Positions 1 to 8,794 of a stretch of 64,000 nt of DNA are shown one piece after another. The translations under genes and the position numbers were made by a program. The notes beneath the pieces are model-generated. The model saw only the letters and a program-made list of their open reading frames with translations. It was not told the origin of the DNA and did no database searches. The stretch's first letter is position 1; the number at the start of each line of letters is the position of its first letter. The DNA lies in NCBI GenBank assembly GCA_031761405.1, contig JASEVX010000007.1, positions 41,681,775 through 41,745,774 on the forward strand, written 5' to 3'. This DNA is from Serripes groenlandicus. Lineage: Eukaryota; Mollusca; Bivalvia; Cardiida; Cardiidae.

Positions 1-232
1 GTGTGGCTTTCCCTGACATTAATGCTCATTATATCAGAATGTTTATCTCATTTCGATGATGGGCCATTACCAGGCACATGCTAAGACAATACTGCTGGAC
101 ATGGTTGCTCACTGACCATCTGGGTTTATCTCAGAGAATAAACATAAATATAAGGCAATTCTGAATGTGATACTTGTAATTTATTTATTTTTAACTGTAA
201 ATGTCTGCGCATATATATAGATCTATATATAG
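1..232. other. AT-rich non-coding flank
   Basis: I see no gene or recognisable repeat here. The stretch ends in an (AT)n-rich run at about 210-232, directly before the first MITE. Confidence 0.4.
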
Positions 233-455
233 CCCTTTCCCTCATACGACTATTCTGCAGCAGACGACTTTGAACGTATTTTGCCAAAAAATGGAAAATC
301 TCTTTAATTGAAATGGATAACCTAGGACTAAAAGTGGAAAACATTGTGACAAAAGGAGAAATTGCACGTTTTGTGCAATTTCTTCTTTTGTCACTATGTT
401 TTCAAAAAGCCGTCTGCTGCAGAGGCTTCAGAAAGCGTCTATATGAGGGAAAGGG
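233..455 (+). mobile_element. TTAA-family MITE, copy 1
   Basis: A 223-bp foldback element. Its left end is CCCTTTCCCTCATACGAC and its right end is TATATGAGGGAAAGGG, so the termini are inverted repeats. The centre is a near-perfect hairpin (GTGACAAAAGGAGAAATTGC paired with its complement about 30 bp on). The subterminal CTGCAGCAGACGAC is mirrored as GTCGTCTGCTGCAG-like sequence on the other side. The same unit recurs at 4090-4315, 15148-15333 and, in reverse, 16869-17091, where TTAA flanks both ends. In this copy the flanks are TATAG and ATAA, so its target duplication is eroded. TTAA duplication with CCC termini fits piggyBac-type or Kolobok-type mobilisation; the source transposase is not proven. 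Confidence 0.85.
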
Positions 456-740
456 ATAAACAAATGGACAGAGAATAATTTACAATAAATATACATGTAT
501 ATACAATACATGTATTTACAATAAATGTATTTACAATAAATTACATATATATTTACTTCATTGAAAGATGATAACAATATACATGTATAATGAATTATAA
601 TATACTCTAGAAATATTATAAGTCGAATCAAATACAGCATTCAACTCAACACTAATATTATGCTCAAAATGTCACTGAATACACAAACTACATTCAATGT
701 AATAGCCATTGACTTGACATAATTGAATCCACTGTGTAAA
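456..740. other. AT-rich spacer with TACAATAAA repeats
   Basis: A low-complexity stretch with several copies of TACAATAAAT and TACATGTAT at about 478-560. No coding signal. Confidence 0.4.
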
Positions 741-1165
741 ACATATACTCACACGAAAAAGAAAGTGTGCACTTGGTTAGAGGGAATTGTTTTATACTTA
801 TAGAAGCAAAATATAGGCAAATTTGGTATCAAAATGTGCAAAAATGTATTGGCTATACGATGTTTTACTTTATATTGAAATTTGATAATTATCAGAACAT
901 TATTTTACGTGTGAATAACGTAGGGGTGAAAAGTAAAAGTTGCATATTTGTAATGTTTTGTAACTGCTTTTTTGTCATCGGATATTGTCAAGTTACGTGC
1001 ACGGGTAGCACGAGCGAAAAGTTGCATAATATTGGGTAAATGGGTGCAATGTGTGAATGGTTATTTTCTTCACTCATGATGATAAATCCGTATATGTAAA
1101 CTTTGTAACAAAAAACATATGCCCAATTTAAAAGTGCACACTTTCTCTTTCGTGTGAGTATATGT
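741..1165. mobile_element. Short element bounded by a 34-bp inverted repeat
   Basis: Positions 741-774 (ACATATACTCACACGAAAAA followed by GAAAGTGTGCACTT) and 1132-1165 are reverse complements with a single mismatch over 34 bp. They enclose 357 bp with no convincing ORF. The element lies just beyond the 3' end of the transposase gene. No clear target-site duplication is visible. It may be a nested MITE or a relic of the termini of a larger element. Confidence 0.6.
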
Positions 1166-1199
1166 CTTGTCATTGTTCATATAGCACCTTAGCATACAG

Positions 1200-2891
1200 T
1201 TAATCATCTGTAAGCTCATCGTAGTGTCCATCGTCATTGTCAAAACCACCCACATTTTGCACTGGGAGTATTTCTCGTTCTTCAAGAGCACCGACTAGAA
1301 GTTCCCAAATGTCACTTACAAATATATATGTCTTTTTCTTATGTCGCTTTTTTCCCAAATGTCTGCGGTTGTGGTGTACCTGTTCAGAGGAACTTCTGGA
1401 TGTAAAGGGCCTATCAACGTGTTCGTTCCAGTTTAGAACTGCTAAGTTCATTCGCAAGCGATACATTAGGTCTTTATAGTGTATCCTTTTTTGGAGATAT
1501 ATAAGGACTGAATTGTTAAAACTCTCCACATAATAAGTATCCTTTGAATATACGTAATCCTTAGCATTTTTATACAATGTTAATGAATGTAGAAACTCAG
1601 TTAGAAGCCTAATTGCAACTGGTTCCCGAACCACGGTGAAGTCTGGCACATACCCAGCTTCCTTACAGGCAGAGTCATCCTTACATCTATCGTGAATGTC
1701 TTGAAAATGTAAAATGCACAAATCTATTGTATCTCTTAATACATGTTCATCTTCATTGCAATTATCAATTGCATAATACAAGTGATTTCTAAGTCTAGAG
1801 CCTTTGTCTGCTAGGCTTGGATGCCATGTCACACCCATGTTTTTATTTGCACCTTGAGATATTTTTTTCAATCCTTTAGTCAATGGTTTGGTAGCGTGCC
1901 AACGTTCGTTACAGTTTTTAACACCATCATTTCTTGTTCTAACAGTCTTATTTACTGACATGTTCCTGTCGTGTGCATGTACATTTATTTTTATATTTCT
2001 CCTGTCAAATTGCTCATACATTTGTGAACAACCAATTGTTTCGTGCTTTTGAGTACATGGTTCCTGTGTCTTTGTTATGTGTTGAAGGTTCACAACTTTG
2101 TGAGTGTGTTGGCCTAATGTCACATGGTCAGTATGGTACGAATTTTTTCTACACTGGTGTCTGGCATCAGTCATTATGGATATACCGTCCTCTCCCCTGT
2201 CTTTCGTTGCATGACATTCATCAGACAGTGCAAATGAGATGGATTGTTCAGCAAGAACTTCTATCACAGCCGAACATGTTAGTGCAGATTTCAGACGAAA
2301 ATGTTCAGTCAATATTCCATATTCTGCAAAATCGCTAAATCTCTCATATTGTATTTGAGTTATTCCAGAACACAGGTATGCTAACATAATGCGATAATTG
2401 ATCGTGTAATTTTTGCCAAGCTCACTTGATGAATTCCATTGGAGAATGTGACCATTTTTGCATTGCCATTTTGTTTCCAGGACATGACCCTTATGTGCGA
2501 ATGATTCCGGTACCAGATTGCATCCACATCTTCTTGAATGTTTTTGTACATTCGTAACAAGATCAACAAGACTTTTGTTTTCACAAATAAAGTTATCATG
2601 TTCACATTTCTCCAGTATAAAACTTTTAGATAGTTGCTCTGGTTTTGAAGTATCCGTTTGATCAGAAATGCAAAATTCTAGTAATTCCTTCATACATTTG
2701 AGTCCATGCTGCTTCTTGAACAACTCAACCTTGTTCGAAAACTGCATCTTTTCTGCATCGTTTTCAAATTGAATCTCAAATGTTTTTCTGGATCTTTCAT
2801 ATTTGTAGACCTTTATACTTCCATCAACTAATCTTTTCTTTTTCATCACACCTTTGAAGTCACATGTGTTAGTGATATCCTTTAAACTCAT
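1200..2891 (-). CDS. DDE transposase of a eukaryotic cut-and-paste DNA transposon
   Basis: A single intact exon of 563 residues starting MSLKDITNTC. The acid triad appears to be D242 (in MTDARHQCRKNS), D308 (in HAHDRNMSVNK) and E456 (in YYVESFNNS). Between the last two are the conserved-looking ERWHATKPLTKGLKK and RNHLYYAIDNC blocks. Residues 122-148 (C-x-C, then W-x-C-x-x-GH) look like a zinc-binding element, and the C-terminus is basic then acidic. The layout resembles Kolobok and PIF/IS4EU-type transposases; I favour that group by motif memory but cannot run a search. Its role would be excision and insertion of its own element and related MITEs in the nucleus. It is divergently paired with the gene at 3304-4064. 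The absence of stops suggests recent activity or selection. Confidence 0.75.
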   Translation of the reverse strand: MSLKDITNTCDFKGVMKKKRLVDGSIKVYKYERSRKTFEIQFENDAEKMQFSNKVELFKKQHGLKCMKELLEFCISDQTDTSKPEQLSKSFILEKCEHDNFICENKSLVDLVTNVQKHSRRCGCNLVPESFAHKGHVLETKWQCKNGHILQWNSSSELGKNYTINYRIMLAYLCSGITQIQYERFSDFAEYGILTEHFRLKSALTCSAVIEVLAEQSISFALSDECHATKDRGEDGISIMTDARHQCRKNSYHTDHVTLGQHTHKVVNLQHITKTQEPCTQKHETIGCSQMYEQFDRRNIKINVHAHDRNMSVNKTVRTRNDGVKNCNERWHATKPLTKGLKKISQGANKNMGVTWHPSLADKGSRLRNHLYYAIDNCNEDEHVLRDTIDLCILHFQDIHDRCKDDSACKEAGYVPDFTVVREPVAIRLLTEFLHSLTLYKNAKDYVYSKDTYYVESFNNSVLIYLQKRIHYKDLMYRLRMNLAVLNWNEHVDRPFTSRSSSEQVHHNRRHLGKKRHKKKTYIFVSDIWELLVGALEEREILPVQNVGGFDNDDGHYDELTDD

Positions 2892-3303
2892 TTTTACATA
2901 TGCTAGTACAAATGTATTTTGTAAACAATGTATGTAAACGTTATCACCTTATCCAGTTTATGTATATAACATCCTCATGATATGGAAATTAGTACTGGAA
3001 AATGTCAACACTACGGTGCAATGGTAGAATATTTCCAAATAATTCACAACTTTCTATTTTCTCTATTTAAATAGATCTAGATATCCATAAGAGATAATTT
3101 GAAATATTTTTCTGACAGCAACTGTCAAAATCTTTAATTCAAACAGTCTGCTCGTTTTATTCTGTAAGAGTTTCATTGGCTAAGACAAAACACAGCTTAT
3201 CAAGATTGACCATCAGCAGGTGACCGGCACTTGACCTGAACATGCAGCAGCACATTAGCTCTGATTATATTTCTGCTAAGAATTATCTGCATACATGTAC
3301 ACA
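2892..3303. promoter_or_regulatory. Shared intergenic promoter region of a divergent gene pair
   Basis: The 412 bp between the transposase ATG (minus strand) and the ATG of the small two-exon gene (plus strand). It is AT-rich with no long ORF. A bidirectional promoter is inferred from the head-to-head layout only. Confidence 0.4.
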
Positions 3304-4064
3304 ATGACGACAAGAACTGTTTTACTTGAAGTGACACAAGAACAAGAGGACACAATAAAAGCATTGTTTGCCCATAATGAATGGGACTATAAAGTGTTGG
3401 ATCAAACAGGTAATTATTTCAATTTCTGAAACTTGTTTTACTTGTATCAACAGTAATAAAGATTTTAATATTATAATAACGAATACATGCATAACAGAAA
3501 GTAAGTGTGCACTAAAGAATAATCATATAATTGTTGAAAAAAGTAACATGGATATAATTAAAAAAAAAATGAAATACAAAATAATGTCAGCTTTTGTACT
3601 TATACAAACCTTGTTCTAATATAACTTCAGTGGAGAGAAAGCATACAAAGAAGCGAAAATCGAAACAGCACATGCAGCCGCAACCACAGCGAGCACGAGA
3701 ACCTGTGCCAGAAATGGGACCAGAACAGCCCAATCCAGAAGCTATTGATGGGGAATGTGAACATTGCTTCCAGAATCCATGTGTAGCATCTAAGGAATAT
3801 CACTGGCTAGGAAATGGACAAGGACCTAGTGTGGAAAATAGTGCCTTACGTCGAGTCAAATATGCCAGTTTTTGGAAAGTTATGACAAACCTAGGAGCTT
3901 GGAAAGATTCAAGATATCTAGCGGTAAAGACTGCTCGTGCAAATGGAGGTGAATGGGCAGTACAGCACAAACGAGAAGTAATGCCTAGGTGCATACTGCA
4001 TAAACTAAGAACACTATACGCTAATCCGAAGGACATGCCTTATATGGACCACAAATGGCAGTGA
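3304..4064 (+). CDS. Two-exon accessory protein of the DNA transposon
   Basis: Exon 1 is 3304-3409, from ATG at 3304 (MTTRTVLLEVTQEQEDT) to the donor CAG|GTAATT, phase 1. Exon 2 is 3631-4064, after the acceptor ATAACTTCAG. Spliced, it gives 179 residues. The middle is basic (ERKHTKKRKSK) then Q/P/E-rich. The C-terminal ~110 residues carry a cysteine cluster (GECEHCFQNPCV), a tryptophan-rich helix-like block (FWKVMTNLGAWKDSRYL) and the ending REVMPRC...YMDHKW. The pattern suggests a small zinc-binding, DNA- or protein-binding domain seen as a second ORF in some animal DNA transposons; that is inference. It sits divergent to the transposase, and a MITE begins 25 bp after its stop codon. A host gene cannot be excluded. 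Confidence 0.6.
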
Positions 4065-4089
4065 TTGCATTATGACATGGAAACATTAA

Positions 4090-4315
4090 CCCTTTCCCTC
4101 ATACGACAAATCTGCAGCAGACGACTTTAAACATATTTTGTCAAAACATAGAAAATCTCTATAATTGAATGGATAACCTAAAAGTGGAAAACATTGTGGC
4201 AAAAGGAGAAATTGCTCGTTTTGAGCAATTTCTTCTTTTGTCACTATGTTTTCAAAAAGCTGTCTGCTGCAGAGTGCTGCAGAGGCGTCAGAAAGCGTCT
4301 ATATGAGGGAAAGGG
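4090..4315 (+). mobile_element. TTAA-family MITE, copy 2
   Basis: A 226-bp copy in the same orientation as copy 1. TTAA lies on both sides (4086-4089 and 4316-4319). Terminal CCCTTTCCCTCATA pairs with TATATGAGGGAAAGGG. The central hairpin is retained, with GTTTTGAGCAATTTC in the loop arm. It carries a short internal duplication, GAGTGCTGCAGAG, near the right end. Confidence 0.9.
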
Positions 4316-4319
4316 TTAA

Positions 4320-4876
4320 CAAACCTACACTGTTGTAATTTCTTTTGTGTTACAAAAAAAGTTGCATGTTTGTTGTTTTTTTAAATGTGACACAAATACC
4401 ATAACATCATAATAACGGTAATGCTGAATTAGTTTACATTTGTGTATTTATTATTGTTCTTTGTGAATATTATTAAAATTTAAAAAGTGGAGATTCAGAG
4501 TTCAACTTTTGTTTTCTCTCAGAAATATTTATACAGTGTACATGCCTGGTGTGAAGTTTCTACATGTAATAACACACACTGACCAAATTCATTGCTCCCC
4601 TGCAGTTCATGCTGGGGTAATGGCCATTAAATTTCGATGTTATAGCTGTTAGCAGATAACTGATAAAAGTTGCCTGGAGAACCGAGTCGGCCCTTTAACT
4701 GTGTCCAAAGAATCAAAAGGCATTTAACGCTCATAGTAAATATGGTCCAGATACATTAATGGGGGAAATAAAACAATTAGGTTGTGTGTTGATAATTTAA
4801 TACTTGTTTATCTATGAACAGCTTGTCAACGATAACATGTGGTTATTTATAATACCCGGCGTGCTTCTCTACACAG
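4320..4876. other. Spacer without recognised features
   Basis: AT-rich sequence. I find no ORF with splice support and no known repeat core. Confidence 0.35.
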
Positions 4877-5133
4877 ATTTGACAGATGTAGGTTATCAGG
4901 AGAATCATCCCCACTTGAAACCTCTGTCTCACTGTCAAAAAAACAAGATGATAGATTGGATCATTAACCAAGCGCTAAATCCCAAAATCACCGGGTACCA
5001 TCAAAAGGGACGCTAGACATGATACCACCTGAACAGTTTGAAGGTTACAGATACGAGTATTTCTTTGATAAGTTGGCATCGGTGAATCAAACATATAACT
5101 ACGTGGCCATAACCCTAAACGCGAAGAACAGAG
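4877..5133 (+). pseudogene. Orphan coding exon with a one-base frameshift
   Basis: An acceptor, CTTCTCTACACAG, is followed by an open frame (DLTDVGYQENHPHLKPLSH ... WIINQALNPKITGYHQKG). It hits a stop at about 5014, while the next frame carries on at the same point with TLDMIPPEQFEGYRYEYFFD to the donor AGAG|GTAAAT. Both frames show a KG at the join, so one base missing from the A-run near 5005-5010 explains the break. Either this is a pseudogene exon or the assembly has an indel. If repaired, the exon would be phase 1-1 and about 86 codons. I do not recognise the domain; there is only one cysteine, so it is not EGF. No partner exons were found nearby. Confidence 0.45.
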
Positions 5134-6965
5134 GTAAATTCTACCATGTGTATAACCTTTTGTATGACATATTCAGAACCTAATCCGTGTTCCCCACCCA
5201 TGAGGCAGTTGTTTTAACCAATTTAATAGGAATATGAGTAAAAAAAATATTGTGTATTACACATCAACAGAAGTATCATTAATTCATTATACGTATTTTC
5301 ATTATCTAAAAAAATCTGATATAAATAAATAAAAGAACATCCTAAACGAAATATAGTTAACAAACTAAAATTACTTTTGTTTTATTTTATTGTTTACTCG
5401 TTTGATGTCTTTTTAATCGATGCCAGGATAAATAATACCGGTAGTACTGGTAATGATCCTACGAAACGCCTTGATGTATTTGAAATACTGTTAAGAGCGG
5501 TGTAACACTACATTCAAACAAACAAACAAAACGACATTAAGCACTGTAGTAGTGCTGTGCTGGTTAGTTCTAACATTTAAATGATCGGAATGTTCACCTA
5601 AACAAATAGTGCATAGTGTATGCTAGTGACAAGCAACTGTTAGGTTGACGACTCAACATTTTAGTAATTCTGAATAGACACCATAGGTTTCATGATACAC
5701 GATGGTTTCTTCAAGTGGATCACCGAACCCTGATTGATAATCTATAGGTTATCACCAAAAATTCCATTGGTGGCACGGTATAATGCGGAACGAATTAAAG
5801 TAAAATGTAACCCATACATTCTAGATATTCGTAACGTTCCTGTCTTATTCATGGCATACACTTGAACAAGTGAAGAAGGACAATACAAATTTGCTTAATA
5901 TGGAGACATAATTCTACACATGAATGCGAGGTAAACCTTTTTAAATATTAAAGTTTATTAAAACGACTTTGAAGGCAAAATAGAGTTATAATTTTAATGT
6001 GTTTTACGATTCACAGATATTTTTTTGACCATATTCCATCTTTTAAATATATCCTGTAACTCTTTGATCATTCATGTAATTTAAGCTTTCGTTGCTTTTA
6101 TATCTATATTTCTATAATGAATATGAATTGTTCGATATATACATATATTTGGTTTTCTGTTTACAAAGTAAAAATGGTGAAGAACACTGTTCAACTTATA
6201 CTGACAATATTTTCTTTAAATATGTTTTATACATCATGAAAATCCACTTTGACGAAATGTGTCTATACATGTTATATACAGGGTTAATTCGCAATTATCA
6301 AACAGAGAAGTCTATGTGAAAAAGCAGCCAGTTGCTTACAAAATATGTTGTGAAACACATGAGTAGGTGAACTGGCCGCCGTAATATGATAATTATAGAG
6401 TTTTAAGTAAGATAACGAATTCTACAAATAAGAACTCTTACAGATTCATGGTGTATATATTAGTAGCTCATTTCCGTATACAACAATTCTGCAGCAGACG
6501 ACGTTGAAAACATCTAAACGATAAATGAAAGAACAATTATTGAATAAAGTTTAAAACAACGTGGCAAAGTCGTTCCTACAGAAACGTTAAAAGTGTGTGC
6601 ATGTGGAAAAAGGTTTAGCTGTTGTAATCAATGTTAGAAACGTCACATTGAATGCAAAGCATTTATTGCAATGGGAAATATCATGTCTAAAACAATTTAC
6701 AATTTATTGAGTCTGTATTAATTAATAGAACTTCTATGCTTAACGTTGTTATATCATGTCGTGCTCTACGAAGGGCAATCCTATTGAATCATTTTAGTTG
6801 TGTCTGATGTCTAGACACACAAATGTAATACCCGTTTTCCGGTTTGAATCCGCTATTTTTAAAACCGAAGTACCTCTCAATTTAATCTTATGATCCAACT
6901 GACAATGAAGTTCTTTCTTATGCGTGTATTTTAAATACATACGCCACATAACGAATATAATTTAA
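5134..6965. other. Intergenic region with short repeat fragments
   Basis: It contains a SINE-like fragment at about 5423-5532 (AATACCGGTAGTACTGG ... ACGAAACGCCTTG ... CATTCAAACAAACAAAC) that recurs near 24780-24900 and 34295-34400. A second SINE tail fragment lies at about 6321-6398 (AAAGCAGCCAGTTGCTTAC ... CTGGCCGCC), like the element at 46210. A MITE fragment is at about 6480-6520 (CTGCAGCAGACGACGTTGAA). The rest is AT-rich and featureless. Confidence 0.5.
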
Positions 6966-7045
6966 CCCTTTTCTTTATAAAGACGCGTGTTGACGCCTCT
7001 GCAGCAGACTGCTTTTGAAAGAATAGTGACAAAAGAAGAAATTAC
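6966..7045 (-). mobile_element. TTAA-family MITE, truncated copy
   Basis: TTAA (6962-6965), then CCCTTTTCTTTATAAAGACG and CTCTGCAGCAGACTGCTTTT, ending in GACAAAAGAAGAAATTAC. Only the half of the element that ends in the AGACGC-type terminus is present. Confidence 0.6.
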
Positions 7046-7095
7046 TTATAATGAGCATTTATTTATGGGTCACAAGGTTTCAACTTATTTTTACC

Positions 7096-7330
7096 AAATT
7101 ATTATACTTCCATATACAAAGGGACGGGAATGTTTTGCCAGGGGGCGGGGCTGCTTTCCCATATATGGCTATACAGAACACGTTAAAAAATGTTCTCCTC
7201 AAGAAGTGTGCAGCCAAGTTTCAAATAATTTTGTATAACTGTTCTCAGGGTGACTTCTACCAGTTCCGTCAGGTCATGTTGAATGGTTACAAAAAATGGC
7301 CACAAGGGGGCAGGGCTGTTTTGCTTAATT
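7096..7330 (+). repeat. Dispersed repeat with 'gccagggggcggggct' units
   Basis: About one and a half units of the same ~170-bp unit that is tandemly repeated at 10990-11490. Shared words are TTTGCCAGGGGGCGGGGCT, TATATGGCTATA, CAAATAATTTTGTA and AAAAATGGCCACAAGGGGGC. It abuts the MITE fragment. The ORFs across it are repeat products. Confidence 0.65.
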
Positions 7331-7455
7331 TTTTCTATAGGGATTTTTTTTTAATATTCTTCTTCGTCAGTATCAGTTCAATTGAAAAATACGTTTGTAG
7401 AAATGTTTCTTTGGTGTCCCTCTATACGATCCCATCAAGCCATGGTCATTGGTAA

Positions 7456-8658
7456 AAAAACACAAATTGTACACACTCATATTCTCACCCGAGCCCTTTG
7501 TCCGTCGTGAGTCATCATCTTCTCAGCATCCACTGAAATTTCTCACCAAATTGTTTCACTTTCATCCGAGCATAATTCTGGTTTCCTTTGGACCCTGCGG
7601 TGAAAAAAGCTTTTAAACTCTCAAAGAACATAAAGTACCACCTGTGTGTTTGAGAAACGTGACACCAGACTTCATTCTATATCCCAACATTGAAATTTCA
7701 GTAAATACATTAAATAAACCTAATGACAAGATGATGGTAGACAGGTAAATAATAAAGCATGGTATAAGAATAATTCCGAAATAATAATTGATATAGTGTG
7801 CCAATGTTATGATTATCAAAATAATAACCAACAACAGATCATGGAACACTAAGCAAGTATAGCATAGTGTTATGCTCATAAATATTAATATAATGTATGT
7901 TTTCTTTTATTCATGCACTCTGACATGTTAAATAAATGTTCAAAGCTTGCAAATACGTTTTAAGTAACTGAACATATGTAAGTTCTAGCTCTGTGTATGT
8001 TTCCATCAACTATAGAATAGACTCTGTGACAAAAGTTCAACAACCGCAGTTACCAGTCAGAGCTCTAGAACGACTAAATGTTGAAGAGTTCAGTGTCGTA
8101 GTTCTAGAACTTTGACTGGAAACATATTCATAGTTATTGAATCAATATGTCTTAAACCAATAGTTCCTGATTACTTATATAATGAGTCATAGAACAGTAT
8201 ATCAGGTCTTGAACCTTTCGGTTCTATAACCTTATAACTATTTGAATTCATCAAACGTTCTAGACCAGTTTTAGAAGTTCTTGATCAGTTCTATCACTCA
8301 ACTTTTCGTTCGGGAACATTCTCGCAGGAGTTCTGTCAGAAACTTACTTATTTGTTTGATTTACTACAGCTTTACGAAAAGTATCGGATGTTAAACAAGT
8401 AACCAATTACAAACTTGGTTAAATGTATGGTAATATTCTAAACAATGCACATGAATTATGTATATTCGGAATGGACTTAATATGTTAAAATACGTCACTA
8501 AAATATCGGTAATTACTTTCAGGAGTGTTAGTTGGTACCAGTCCAATGTGTCTCACTTTTTCCTTGATGTGTTTTGCAACGAACTTACAACGTTGTCGTA
8601 GGATCACGTATTCATTCATTTATTTTTAATGATATAATTAAAACTCTCTTTTTTTCAG
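7456..8658. other. Upstream region of the main gene
   Basis: No gene. Positions ~7990-8340 are peculiar: the sequence is thick with variants of GTTCTAGAAC and AGTTCTAG on both strands, with a weak inverted pair TATGTTTCCA (near 7998) and TGGAAACATA (near 8117). This resembles the word-rich foldback elements at 55-57 kb. The stretch ends in the acceptor-like CTCTTTTTTTCAG just before the ATG at 8660, so at least one untranslated exon probably lies further 5'. Confidence 0.4.
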
Positions 8659-8659
8659 A

Positions 8660-8794
8660 ATGTTGAGTTGTAAATTCGATGTTCTGGTTCTGCTATGGTG
8701 CGTTGCGCATGTGTCTGGTCTGGGATATCGTCATTTTTATGGAGGTTCCATGAGTTACACGGTGGTCGAAAATAATGTCACGGGAAAATTTGAG
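8660..8794 (+). CDS. Exon 1: signal peptide and start of mature protein
   Basis: ATG at 8660, just after an acceptor-like TTTTTTTCAG, gives MLSCKFDVLVLLWCVAHVSG. It has a hydrophobic core and a small residue before the likely cleavage at about residue 20-22. It continues GYRHFYGGSMSYTVVENN to the donor TTTGAG|GTAATA, phase 0. This is a secretory start. Confidence 0.8.

Noticed and set aside
1973..2338. Plus-strand ORF of 121 codons
   Set aside because: Antisense shadow of the intact transposase frame; no motif or splice support of its own.
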